A DNA stretch of 37,861 nt from a virus. Both the position numbers and the translations under genes were made by a program. Location of the stretch: positions 1 to 37,861 of IMG/VR virus record IMGVR_UViG_3300032325_000004; one strand, written 5' to 3'. Position 1 is the first letter of the stretch. The number at the start of each line of letters is the position of its first letter. Shown in pieces: positions 9,024 through 15,923 of the stretch. The notes beneath the pieces were generated by a model. That model ran no database searches and had not been told where the DNA came from. It worked only from the letters and a program-made list of their open reading frames with translations.

Positions 9024-9518
9024 ATGGACTGGCTTAAACAAATTGCACCAACTATAGCAACGGCACTTGGTGGTCCATTAGCAGGCTTGGCGGTTGACGC
9101 AATCAGTAAAGCGGTAGGCATTGACCCCAAAGATGTGCAAAAAACCATTGACCAAGGCAAATTATCAGCAGAGCAAATAGGCGCAATTAAACAAGCGGAA
9201 ATTGCAATGGCGGCTCGCGCACAAGAATTAGGCTTGGACTTTGAAAAGATTGCCGTAGATGACCGCAAATCAGCGCGGGATATGCAAAGCAAAACGCAAT
9301 CATGGATACCCGGCACGATGGCAATGTTGGTCACTATGGGTTTCTTTGGCATCTTAATTGGTTTAATGACAGACCAATTTAAAACCTCAGATGCGCTAAT
9401 GCTTATGCTTGGCTCTCTTGGCACAGCGTGGACAGGCATCATTGCTTTTTATTTTGGTTCGTCTGCTGGCAGTCAGCGCAAAGATGAGTTGTTGCGACAA
9501 TCTGAACCAATTAAATAA
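9024..9518 (+). CDS. Holin of 3TM type (GTA holin-like)
   Basis: 164 residues. It has a hydrophobic N-terminal segment (IAPTIATALGGPLAGLAVDAI), a helical charged middle, then two strong transmembrane helices starting WIPGTMAMLVTMGFFGILIG (about 92-115) and ALMLMLGSLGTAWTGIIAFYF (about 124-145), followed by a charged tail. This matches the family of 3TM holins first described in gene-transfer agents. It would permeabilise the inner membrane to release or activate the endolysin encoded at 11191. It begins 4 bases after the upstream gene. Confidence 0.85.
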   Translation: MDWLKQIAPTIATALGGPLAGLAVDAISKAVGIDPKDVQKTIDQGKLSAEQIGAIKQAEIAMAARAQELGLDFEKIAVDDRKSARDMQSKTQSWIPGTMAMLVTMGFFGILIGLMTDQFKTSDALMLMLGSLGTAWTGIIAFYFGSSAGSQRKDELLRQSEPIK

Positions 9519-9521
9519 AAA

Positions 9522-9553
9522 ACAACAAATTACATTAAGATTCATGTAGTTGT
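9522..9553 (+). terminator. Bulged hairpin after holin (weak terminator or mRNA element)
   Basis: ACAAC (9522-9526) and TACAT (9531-9535) pair with ATGTA (9544-9548) and GTTGT (9549-9553), with an unpaired AAAT on the 5' side. There is no clear U-tract after it, so termination would be weak. It lies in the 77-bp gap between holin and metallophosphoesterase. Confidence 0.3.
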
Positions 9554-9595
9554 CATTGATTTAGTTTAATTTCAAGCAACTTCATTGGAGTTGTT

Positions 9596-10561
9596 ATGTC
9601 AGGAAAACCTGTTTACAGCGATGCGGAATTCATTGAACTTTGGAAAACGCATGAATCAGGCTCTGCAATGGCGAAAGCCCTTGGCATGGATTTGCGTAAC
9701 ATTCTCAGGCGAAAAAATAACTTAGAAGCTAGATACGAGATTTCATTACCTACAAAATCAAATGTCGTAAAGATGGTCACCAAGCCCAATAATTCAGCTA
9801 GAAAAGAATTGGGAATTGAGGATGGCGTTGTACTTTGTTTCTCAGACGCACACTTTTGGCCCGGCATTCACACTACGGCATACAAAGGGCTTCTTTGGGC
9901 GATTCGTGAGTTCCAGCCAAAGGCGGTCATAAATGGGGGTGATGCCTTTGATGGCGCTAGTATTTCCCGGTATCCCCGCATTGGGTGGGATTCAACACCA
10001 TCGGTAATTCAAGAATTAAAAGCCTGTGAGATTGCTTTAGGCGAAATTGAAGAAACAGCTAAAAAAGCACGACACAATGTAAATTTAGTGTGGGCGCTTG
10101 GAAATCATGATGCTCGCTACGAAAACCGTTTAGCCGCAAATGCACCGCAATACGAATATGTAAAAGGTTTTTCCCTAAAAGACCATTTTCCTGCATGGCA
10201 TCCTTGCTGGTCTTGCTGGCTCACCGATGATGTAGTTGTCAAGCATAGGTGGAAAGGGGGAATCCATGCCACACATGGGAATACCTCAATGTCGGGCAAA
10301 ACAATGGTCACTGGGCACTTGCACAGCTTAAAGGTAACGCCATATTCAGATTACAACGGCACTAGGTATGGCGTAGATACTGGCACATTAGCAGATACAG
10401 ATGGACCGCAATTTATAAATTACCTAGAGGATTCACCAACCAATTGGCGGTCAGGCTTTGCTGTTTTAACTTTTCACAAAGGTCGGCTTTTGTTCCCCGA
10501 ACTAGCGCAAAAATGGAATGAAAACGAAATTGAATTTCGCGGAAAAATATATGAGGTTTGA
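9596..10561 (+). CDS. Calcineurin-like metallophosphoesterase with N-terminal HTH
   Basis: 321 residues. An N-terminal helix-turn-helix-like region (about 8-45, including SGSAMAKALGMDLRNILRRKN) precedes a complete metallophosphoesterase core: FSDAHFWP (DxH), NGGDAFDG, GNHDAR, HATHGN and VTGHLHS (GHxH). All metal-ligand motifs are present. Such phage enzymes hydrolyse phosphomono- or diesters, including nucleic-acid ends or cyclic nucleotides; the substrate is not evident. GGAG (9586-9589) precedes the start, partly inside a CAACT/AGTTG inverted repeat. It overlaps the next gene by 11 bases. Confidence 0.85.
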   Translation: MSGKPVYSDAEFIELWKTHESGSAMAKALGMDLRNILRRKNNLEARYEISLPTKSNVVKMVTKPNNSARKELGIEDGVVLCFSDAHFWPGIHTTAYKGLLWAIREFQPKAVINGGDAFDGASISRYPRIGWDSTPSVIQELKACEIALGEIEETAKKARHNVNLVWALGNHDARYENRLAANAPQYEYVKGFSLKDHFPAWHPCWSCWLTDDVVVKHRWKGGIHATHGNTSMSGKTMVTGHLHSLKVTPYSDYNGTRYGVDTGTLADTDGPQFINYLEDSPTNWRSGFAVLTFHKGRLLFPELAQKWNENEIEFRGKIYEV

Positions 10562-10763
10562 TTTGATTGCTTATCTAAGAGCCGAAATAAAAGAATTGCA
10601 TAACATTTTGCATGAAACGCAAGTTGCGTTAGCGCAAGCTAATGAAAAACTAAATAGGCAATCTACGCCTCTAACAGATGAGCGAATTTATACGCTTTAT
10701 CGCAGAAGCCTTGACTGGCGACAGTTGGCTAGAGATGTAGAGGCAGAGCATCATATTGAATAA
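10551..10763 (+). CDS. Small protein overlapping metallophosphoesterase
   Basis: 70 residues from the ATG at 10551. The first half is a charged helix that could be a coiled coil (AEIKELHNILHETQVALAQ). The second half, LTDERIYTLYRRSLDWRQLARDVEAEH, has the look of a small helical regulatory domain common in phages. Function unknown. It ends directly at the minus-strand terminator hairpin. Confidence 0.6.
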   Translation: MRFDLIAYLRAEIKELHNILHETQVALAQANEKLNRQSTPLTDERIYTLYRRSLDWRQLARDVEAEHHIE

Positions 10764-10789
10764 AAAAAAGGGGAGTCCTAAGACCCCCC
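10762..10789 (-). terminator. Rho-independent terminator for minus-strand gene 10813-11112
   Basis: GGGGAGTC (10770-10777) and GACCCCCC (10782-10789) form an 8-bp stem with one mismatch and a CTAA loop. On the minus strand the stem is followed by eight U residues (the A-run at 10762-10769). This terminates leftward transcription just past the acidic-protein gene. On the plus strand there is no U-tract. Confidence 0.8.
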
Positions 10790-10812
10790 TGCAAGTAACA
10801 ACTGCATCTAAA

Positions 10813-11112
10813 TTATGACACACGAACCCAAAGTAATCCGTCTTCGTCTTCTACAGTCTCTCCGATTTCGTATTCATCGGATTCTTCGTCTTCAACGATT
10901 TCGTCTTCGCCAACTTCGTCTTCGCTGACTTCTTCATCGCACTGGTTGTATTCGTATTCTTCAGTAACGTCATAGTCAACAGCCCAACCATGCGCCTGTT
11001 GGAATTCGATAAACTCTTGAATGATTGCAATTTTTGTGAAATCATCTGTCTCCACAACTACTGAATCTGAACCAAATTCCCAATCCGAAATGTCAATCTC
11101 AATCTTGTACAT
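10813..11112 (-). CDS. Highly acidic small protein (unknown; possible DNA mimic)
   Basis: 99 residues with 36 Asp/Glu against three Lys/Arg by count. The first 45 residues look like a folded beta-alpha domain (MYKIEIDISDWEF), then the chain becomes almost purely acidic with near-repeats such as SEDEVGEDEIVEDEES before a short hydrophobic end GLLWVRVS. On the minus strand the start is preceded by AAAGGAAACATC, a good ribosome binding site. It has its own terminator. Extreme negative charge fits DNA-mimic anti-restriction or nucleoid-binding inhibitors, but no family match is claimed. Confidence 0.75.
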   Translation of the reverse strand: MYKIEIDISDWEFGSDSVVVETDDFTKIAIIQEFIEFQQAHGWAVDYDVTEEYEYNQCDEEVSEDEVGEDEIVEDEESDEYEIGETVEDEDGLLWVRVS

Positions 11113-11190
11113 GATGTTTCCTTTGTGATGGCACTATTGCCAACTAAATGCTATATTTGAAATGTGACAGTTTTTAGCGAAAGGGTTGCA

Positions 11191-11700
11191 ATGTTGACAA
11201 ATTTTGAAACTGCTTTAAAAGTATTACTTAACCATGAGGGCGGTTTTGTTAATCATCCTAAAGACCCCGGCGGTATGACCAATTTAGGCGTTACTAAAAA
11301 AGTATGGGAAGAATGGGTCGGTCATCCTGTTGATGAATCAGCTATGCGAGACTTAACACCCGATATGGTTGCACCACTCTACAAAGCAAAATATTGGAAT
11401 AAAGTTTATGGCGATAAGTTGCCGCACGGCGTTGACCTGTGTGTTTTTGATTGCGCTGTAAATAGCGGCGTAAGTCGTGCCGCAAAGCTACTACAAAGGG
11501 CTGTGGGCGTAGATGATGATGGAATGATAGGCAACATAACCCTGACCGCTTGCGAGGCTGTAAGCCCTGATTTAATCATTCAGCGATTCAGCGAGGAACG
11601 GCTGGCTTTCTTACAAGCCCTGCCAACATTTGCCACATTTGGTAAAGGCTGGACAAGGCGTGTAGCTGAAGTGGAAGCCCAAGCGCAAAACTTAGCTTAA
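11191..11700 (+). CDS. Endolysin, GH108-type N-acetylmuramidase
   Basis: 169 residues from the ATG at 11191 (AAGGG at 11181-11185). NHEGGFVNHPKDPGGMTNLGVT near the N-terminus is the diagnostic start of glycoside hydrolase 108 lysozymes; E16 in the EGG motif is the expected catalytic acid. The C-terminal half (FDCAVNSGVSRAAKLLQRAVG, then VDDDGMIGNIT) matches the companion peptidoglycan-binding domain of this family. It cleaves the glycan backbone at lysis. It is the only plus-strand gene between 10813 and 16163, embedded among minus-strand genes, and its stop codon overlaps that of the convergent gene in TTAA. Confidence 0.9.
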   Translation: MLTNFETALKVLLNHEGGFVNHPKDPGGMTNLGVTKKVWEEWVGHPVDESAMRDLTPDMVAPLYKAKYWNKVYGDKLPHGVDLCVFDCAVNSGVSRAAKLLQRAVGVDDDGMIGNITLTACEAVSPDLIIQRFSEERLAFLQALPTFATFGKGWTRRVAEVEAQAQNLA

Positions 11701-11906
11701 TCTTTTTTGATTTTTTCTAAGTCTTCTTTAACGCTTTCACTGTACATGGTGAGTGCCAAGCCGTAAGCAGAAAAAGTACCGCCTTGGCTTCTGTTCATCA
11801 TTTCGTTAAGTGCGGCTTCATAGCCAGCGACAAACATTAGGCGATTCATTTCAGTATTTAACTTAACGCCTGTAAAAATTCGGTCAAAGTTTTCGTTTGC
11901 TGTCAT
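11697..11906 (-). CDS. Small conserved early protein (unknown)
   Basis: 69 residues, last gene of the minus-strand early operon. The start overlaps the upstream stop by 4 bases and is preceded by AAAGGAAAACAACAC. The sequence is helical and amphipathic (NRLMFVAGYEAALNEMMNRS) without membrane segments or cysteines. Its stop codon overlaps the convergent endolysin stop. No family recognised. Confidence 0.6.
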   Translation of the reverse strand: MTANENFDRIFTGVKLNTEMNRLMFVAGYEAALNEMMNRSQGGTFSAYGLALTMYSESVKEDLEKIKKD

Positions 11907-12211
11907 GTGTTGTTTTCCTTTAATTGTTTTTCAATAGCATCAAAAGCAGGTTTGCCAATAATCATTTCGCAAGCATCTTCAATGGCATTGCGCTGTTGTT
12001 CAGTCAGCCCTACCCATGTGCGCTGTGGTGGATGTCTGTAAAGAGCAGTAGCGTTATCAAATGGCTTTTCTGTATGCGCTTGCAACCCATATCCAAGCCA
12101 GTAATCGGGCTCTTGGCTTTCCAAGCTATTGCAATACTGTTCTAGGGCGCGTGTATATGCCACATAACTTGTGTAGTCTAATTCAATTGGTCGTTTTAAT
12201 ACTTCAATCAT
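11903..12211 (-). CDS. Early-operon protein (unknown)
   Basis: 102 residues, with AAGGAA upstream of the start on the minus strand and a 4-base overlap with the following gene. It contains a phage-typical phrase HPPQRTWVGLTEQQRNAIEDACE, a pattern seen in many small phage early proteins of unknown role, and a C-terminal charged helix. No catalytic motif is visible. Confidence 0.6.
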   Translation of the reverse strand: MIEVLKRPIELDYTSYVAYTRALEQYCNSLESQEPDYWLGYGLQAHTEKPFDNATALYRHPPQRTWVGLTEQQRNAIEDACEMIIGKPAFDAIEKQLKENNT

Positions 12212-12220
12212 GCTTGTTCC

Positions 12221-12553
12221 TTATCTTGCAAAGCCATCAAGTCTTGCTCTGTGCGCTGTGCGGTATTCAAACAATCCCGCATGAGCAGGGTTAAGAATTG
12301 CAAAAAGTCGTGCAAGGTATGGGCTAATGTTGTTGTTAATTTTCCAACCGCTTGTTCCATGCTCAGACAGCGCAGAATGATGCCGCAATACATGGATGAT
12401 GGTTCGGGCTGAATAGTGCTTAAACCCTGCTCTTAGCACCTTGTATGCCTCTTGTTCAAACGCTATCCAAATGTGTGCGTTCTCAGGAATCCAACGTAGG
12501 AATTCATCGCTGAATTGTTCTTTGTGTTCGTGTGCAATATCTTCAATGTTCAT
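12221..12553 (-). CDS. Conserved phage early protein (unknown)
   Basis: 110 residues. The central block NAHIWIAFEQEAYKVLRAGFKHYSARTIIHVLRHHSAL and the later NNISPYLARLFAILNPAHAGLFEYR are patterns I recognise from a widely distributed phage hypothetical protein next to recombination genes. It is rich in His and aromatic residues; no metal site can be assigned confidently. The start is preceded by AAAAAGGATTAAAA, a leader shared with other genes of this operon. Confidence 0.7.
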   Translation of the reverse strand: MNIEDIAHEHKEQFSDEFLRWIPENAHIWIAFEQEAYKVLRAGFKHYSARTIIHVLRHHSALSEHGTSGWKINNNISPYLARLFAILNPAHAGLFEYRTAHRARLDGFAR

Positions 12554-12603
12554 TTTTAATCCTTTTTAATTTGGCGACTTACTGGTTGCCCATGCGCCGA
12601 TAC

Positions 12604-12753
12604 TTAATAACAGTTTGTCGTGCAGTTATTCCCATAACAACAGGTGGTGCAAGTGACCATGCGACCATTCTGCGTAAAGGTGTGAGTTGAACAAGCGGCA
12701 TACACCATTGTGGTGCTGGCGGCAAACCAAAGAGCAAGTAATACTTTTTTCAT
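12604..12753 (-). CDS. Secreted Cys-rich micro-protein
   Basis: 49 residues from the ATG at 12753 (AAAGGATTGAC upstream), not the longer frame. MKKVLLALWFAASTTMVYA is a textbook Sec signal peptide with an AxA-like cleavage site before ACSTHTF. The predicted mature part is about 29 residues with six cysteines, ending CTTCCYGNNCTTNCY, so it is probably disulphide-bonded in the periplasm or outside the cell. Function unknown; an envelope-directed early product such as a superinfection-exclusion or lysis-inhibition factor would fit. It lies between the SSB-like gene and a conserved unknown. Confidence 0.75.
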   Translation of the reverse strand: MKKVLLALWFAASTTMVYAACSTHTFTQNGRMVTCTTCCYGNNCTTNCY

Positions 12754-12763
12754 GTCAATCCTT

Positions 12764-13012
12764 TCAAAAGGGAATATCGTCATCGGGAATATCGCGGTTG
12801 CGATTGGGTCGGGATTCGCCTTTAGGCTTTTCCTTGTCGTATGGCTCATTGATATACGCATAGCCATTCCATTCAAGCGGCACTAAGTCCAGCTTCAACA
12901 TCGGACCATGTTTGCTATCAATAATTGCACCAATTTTTTGGTACTTCTTTTTTGTCTCGCCTTGTGCGTTGACATATTCACCAAGCACGGCGGTTACTTC
13001 TTTGAAAGACAT
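12764..13012 (-). CDS. Small SSB-like protein with DDDIPF tip
   Basis: 82 residues, coupled to the ERF gene by a 1-base overlap (TAATG). It ends in RDIPDDDIPF, which is the signature acidic C-terminal tip of bacterial single-stranded DNA-binding proteins that recruits partner enzymes. The N-terminal 55 residues (VTAVLGEYVNAQGETKKKYQKIGAIIDS) could form a small beta-barrel but are shorter than a normal OB-fold SSB. It probably binds ssDNA or replication/recombination partners together with ERF. The tip is seen directly; the OB fold is an inference. Confidence 0.6.
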   Translation of the reverse strand: MSFKEVTAVLGEYVNAQGETKKKYQKIGAIIDSKHGPMLKLDLVPLEWNGYAYINEPYDKEKPKGESRPNRNRDIPDDDIPF

Positions 13013-13629
13013 TATTTATTTTCCTTTGCGAGTTCAGCTTGCTTTTTTATTGCACTTCTTACTTTGCTATCCAGCTTAGACCAAAGAGCAATCTTTTCAT
13101 CGGCATCCTCAATGCCTGTGTATTCTTCATAAGCGCCATGAACATCATCTGCAATAATTTTGTTCATGATGGCATCCATCACATCTTGCACAACTGCTTG
13201 GCGGTCAGGCTTTAAACCATCCCAAGCGCCTTGCGTAGCTGAGATGCGAGGAACGGACTTGCTGGCGGCGTTGCCATCATCGTCTTCGGGTGCTAGCCCA
13301 GTGGCGGCTAACAGGCTGTAACGCCGCGCATAGGTCGCGCAACTGCCTATGCCTTGGGCATCCAGCTTAATGGCTGGAACAAACAGCTTGCCACCGCTTA
13401 ACTGTTCGCCTGATTCATGTATGAACAGCGTCTCCACAATTACGCCTTTATCGCATTCATGAAACTGTTGCATCAAGGCGATGCCGTTGTCGTTCAATGC
13501 ATCTACAACGGCTTCAACACAAGCTGACAAGTCTGCATATTTACTGCGGAAATGTGGGTTGGTGCTGGACTTAAGTGCTTTGCCAAAAGCCTTTTGTGCT
13601 TTGACAAGTGCGGCTGATACTTTTTGCAT
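13012..13629 (-). CDS. erf: ERF-family single-strand annealing recombinase
   Basis: 205 residues. The N-terminal domain has NPHFRSKYADLSACVEAV and the ERF hallmark GSCATYARRYSLLAATGLAPEDDDGN (residues about 92-117). These proteins anneal complementary single strands during phage recombination and genome circularisation. The C-terminal part is a charged helical region. The start is preceded by AAGGATAATTAA on the minus strand. Immediate downstream coupling to the SSB-like protein supports a recombination unit. Confidence 0.9.
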   Translation of the reverse strand: MQKVSAALVKAQKAFGKALKSSTNPHFRSKYADLSACVEAVVDALNDNGIALMQQFHECDKGVIVETLFIHESGEQLSGGKLFVPAIKLDAQGIGSCATYARRYSLLAATGLAPEDDDGNAASKSVPRISATQGAWDGLKPDRQAVVQDVMDAIMNKIIADDVHGAYEEYTGIEDADEKIALWSKLDSKVRSAIKKQAELAKENK

Positions 13630-13824
13630 TTAATTATCCTTTTCAATTAGTTGGCGGTTAAGTGCCAAGATTTCGTCTTTGTGGTTTTCAATTTCTTGGC
13701 AAAGCATCTTGATGTAACCCTCTAACATTCCGCATCGATAAGCCAAGCGGTCTTCTGCTACGGCATCACGATATGCAACATCGCTGGTGTGCTTTGCGTG
13801 GTCAATTAAATAATCTGCTGTCAT
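13630..13824 (-). CDS. Small helical early protein (unknown)
   Basis: 64 residues directly before ERF with adjacent stop and start codons. Helical and charged, with a C-terminal segment (MLCQEIENHKDEILALNRQLIEKD) likely to form a coiled coil. Its start overlaps the upstream stop by four bases (ATGA), so translation is coupled. No recognised family. Confidence 0.6.
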   Translation of the reverse strand: MTADYLIDHAKHTSDVAYRDAVAEDRLAYRCGMLEGYIKMLCQEIENHKDEILALNRQLIEKDN

Positions 13825-14063
13825 TTCGTTCCAATTAAGTATTTAACAAAAGCTAAAAGTCCGATGATGTAAGACACAAACAAAGCCCAGTTGTGTGATG
13901 GCTTAATGCCCAACAACACAGCTTGCCAATGCTCATCCTCGGCGGTCATACGCACCTTTGTGGGTGGCGTGTAAGACGAACCGATTTTTAAGCCAGTTCG
14001 CGTGGTATAGGGCAAATTATGGGAAGTCACGACTTGATTCCCATTGACTGATGGCGGCATCAT
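13821..14063 (-). CDS. Small C-terminal TM protein (start uncertain)
   Basis: About 80 residues if started at the ATG at 14063. The segment TTRTGLKIGSSYTPPTKVRMTAEDEHWQAVLLG resembles a common short phage protein, followed by one transmembrane helix (ALFVSYIIGLLAFVKYLI) and a short GTK tail. A better ribosome binding site (AAAGG) precedes a later ATG at 13949, which would give a 42-residue membrane protein. Its 5' part overlaps the end of the 14017-14274 gene in another frame. Function unknown. Confidence 0.5.
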   Translation of the reverse strand: MMPPSVNGNQVVTSHNLPYTTRTGLKIGSSYTPPTKVRMTAEDEHWQAVLLGIKPSHNWALFVSYIIGLLAFVKYLIGTK

Positions 14064-14274
14064 CTTCTGAGTCTTTGCAGATTTGTTGCCAATCGTCTTT
14101 AACTTGCGTTTCGATTTCGTGTTGGTCACTTGAACTAAGTTCATCCCAAATATCCTTTCCATCTTTGAAAGCAGATATTTCAAACTCTATATTGCCGCTA
14201 TCATCGTAGTCAACTGGCTCATATTCCACAATGATGGTTTCACCATCTTCCAATTCATAATCAAATTCGTTCAT
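14017..14274 (-). CDS. Acidic early protein (unknown)
   Basis: 85 residues from the ATG at 14274, chosen because AAGGA lies 6 bases upstream; the ATG at 14280 would have no spacing. The upstream stop overlaps this start as ATGA. The product is acidic, starting NEFDYELEDGETIIVEYEPVDYDD, with a beta-strand-rich first half and helical second half. No known motif; conserved-looking small phage early protein. Confidence 0.65.
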   Translation of the reverse strand: MNEFDYELEDGETIIVEYEPVDYDDSGNIEFEISAFKDGKDIWDELSSSDQHEIETQVKDDWQQICKDSEDDAAISQWESSRDFP

Positions 14275-14402
14275 TTCCATTCCTTGATGATTTGAAAAAT
14301 TAAAGGCGATGCAAATACAAGCCCTGCCACAAGCGCAAGCAAGTATTCATAAGCGGCGTTGCTACGCTTTTCCAATTTAATTTGATAGTGTTCGCGATAC
14401 AT
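14271..14402 (-). CDS. 43-residue single-TM protein
   Basis: A small gene read directly from the minus strand. A perfect Shine-Dalgarno GGAGG is 7 bases upstream of the ATG (14400-14402), which overlaps the previous stop as TAATG, and its stop overlaps the next start as ATGA. The product starts MYREHYQIKLEKRSNAAY, with a basic N-terminus, then a hydrophobic helix of about 18 residues (LLALVAGLVFASPLIFQII) and ends KEWK. Start, stop and coupling on both sides support a real gene. Role unknown; inner-membrane location predicted. Confidence 0.7.
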   Translation of the reverse strand: MYREHYQIKLEKRSNAAYEYLLALVAGLVFASPLIFQIIKEWK

Positions 14403-14833
14403 TATTTTTCCTCCGCAAGAACTAACCAATCTTCAATCATGCCGCCGCCATACAACAAAATGGTTTTGCAAGCATCAAGCACCGATTTAATTTGATGCGT
14501 TTCGCTTGAAGTCATACTTTTTTCAGTATCTAATTTATTTTGAATCATGTTGATAACAGGGAACAACTCATGTATTGTGTTAAGCCCTGCCCATACATCT
14601 GAATGGCGGTCAAACATTTTTTGAGCAATGGATTGAGGCTGACTTTTTATTTGCCAATCTATTGCATCTGACCACATACCCAAGGCATCAACAATGCTTG
14701 TGTAGTCACCCGAATATTCCACATTGTCTTCACTTGTGTAACGCTTAACAAAATCTTCAACTCTGTCAGCAGGAACACTAGCAACATTGTTGCTGTACGC
14801 ATTAATAAATGCTTTTTGTTCTTCAATTTCCAT
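14402..14833 (-). CDS. Early-operon helical protein (unknown)
   Basis: 143 residues from the ATG at 14833 (AAAAAGGATTGAAA upstream). Largely alpha-helical with a central segment WAGLNTIHELFPVINMIQNKL and an end CKTILLYGGGMIEDWLVLAEEK. No catalytic motif, membrane helix or cysteine cluster is seen. It lies between DUF932 and the 43-residue membrane protein. Function unknown. Confidence 0.6.
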   Translation of the reverse strand: MEIEEQKAFINAYSNNVASVPADRVEDFVKRYTSEDNVEYSGDYTSIVDALGMWSDAIDWQIKSQPQSIAQKMFDRHSDVWAGLNTIHELFPVINMIQNKLDTEKSMTSSETHQIKSVLDACKTILLYGGGMIEDWLVLAEEK

Positions 14834-14852
14834 TTTCAATCCTTTTTAAATG

Positions 14853-14872
14853 ATGCCCACTTGCGTGGGCGT
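14853..14872 (-). terminator. Intergenic hairpin downstream of DUF932 gene
   Basis: GCCCAC (14855-14860) and GTGGGC (14865-14870) form a stem with a TTGC loop, extendable by a wobble and an A-T pair. On the minus strand it follows the DUF932 stop but is not followed by a U-run, so it is more likely an mRNA-processing or stability element, or a weak attenuator, than a strong terminator. Confidence 0.4.
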
Positions 14873-14879
14873 GTTAAGT

Positions 14880-15845
14880 TTACGCTAAAAGCAATTCTTC
14901 AGCTTGTGACTTCATGCGGTTTCCATTGCCGAACCAAGCATTGTTCATGCGTGTATCAACATTGTGTCCGCGTTCATGGTCAACATACTGCGTAACAGCG
15001 TTCAGCAAGCCCCATTTAGTGCCGTAAACGCCATAATTGTTAGCACCCATACCAGCACCATCGAACAGTTCTAAAACACGCTTAAAACCGCGAGATTCTT
15101 TAAATGTGTTGGTCTGTGGGTTGTATGAGGCAGGAAACAATTCATTGCTGAAAGTTCGGGCATATTCGCTTGATACGCCTTGTCTTGCCAACCTGCGATA
15201 TTTGTCCATCATCCCATCAAAGCCGCCAACAATCAAACCCAAGCGGTCACGCATTAACGATTGGTCAAAATCAGAGCCATGAGTTAACACAACGCGACTG
15301 GGTGCGGCTTCTTGGTCTGCCATTGACAAAGTGTTATTGCACACAACGCGAATGCTGGTAAATTGTCCAATCGTTGCCGCTGTGCCATCAAATGATGTGC
15401 TTAACAGCAAGTAACCGCGCACGGCATCATCTTGCAAAACAACAGCTTCTTTATTAACGTTAGCCAATGCCCAAATGCGTTTGCCACCTTTGATAGCACC
15501 AGCAACTTCTAAAGTAAAACCTGCCGACTGTACAAGAGTATTGAAAAACTCAAGCACTTCTGCTGGCTGGTGAACTTTATAGCGGTCAGTCACAACGCCA
15601 AGCGGCTGGTTTGTGTCATCGCGATAGATAACTTTTTGGTTTTGCATTTCGGAATAGTTTTGTCCATCCCAAGTGAACATGATGGGCGACAGTTTTGCAG
15701 ACCAATCCAAGCCTGCTTCTTTGCGCCATACGTCAATGGGTGCATCTTGCGTTAACTGCTGACCAAGACCATGCCAAGGTGTTGCGTTTGCATATGCAAT
15801 TTCTGCTTTGCCTGTAATTGCGTTGTTTTCGATTAAGTGAGCCAT
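14880..15845 (-). CDS. DUF932 phage/plasmid-like protein
   Basis: 321 residues from the ATG at 15845 (AAAGGAATTGAAA upstream). It shows the DUF932 pattern: ATPWHGLGQQL near the start, YSEMQNQKVIYRDDTNQPLGVVTDRYKVHQPAEVLEFF, then SIRVVCNNTLSMA, and near the end YGTKWGLLNAVTQYVDHERG. DUF932 proteins are common beside recombination genes in phages and plasmids; a role in DNA recombination or protection is suspected but not settled. A 12-bp direct repeat (14872-14883 and 15863-15874) brackets the gene. Confidence 0.85.
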   Translation of the reverse strand: MAHLIENNAITGKAEIAYANATPWHGLGQQLTQDAPIDVWRKEAGLDWSAKLSPIMFTWDGQNYSEMQNQKVIYRDDTNQPLGVVTDRYKVHQPAEVLEFFNTLVQSAGFTLEVAGAIKGGKRIWALANVNKEAVVLQDDAVRGYLLLSTSFDGTAATIGQFTSIRVVCNNTLSMADQEAAPSRVVLTHGSDFDQSLMRDRLGLIVGGFDGMMDKYRRLARQGVSSEYARTFSNELFPASYNPQTNTFKESRGFKRVLELFDGAGMGANNYGVYGTKWGLLNAVTQYVDHERGHNVDTRMNNAWFGNGNRMKSQAEELLLA

Positions 15846-15923
15846 TTTCAATTCCTTTACATTGTTAAGTTTACACAAGACTGCTTCACAGCAGTTTCGC
15901 CGATTAACGGCTCATCAGTTGTG

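Noticed and set aside
12208-12393. Minus-strand open frame of about 50-60 codons ending in an ATGA overlap
   Set aside because: It lies almost wholly inside the better-supported 12221-12553 gene in another frame and has no ribosome binding site.
15880-15895. Small hairpin ACTGC/GCAGT as a terminator
   Set aside because: Only 5 bp and no U-tract on either strand.
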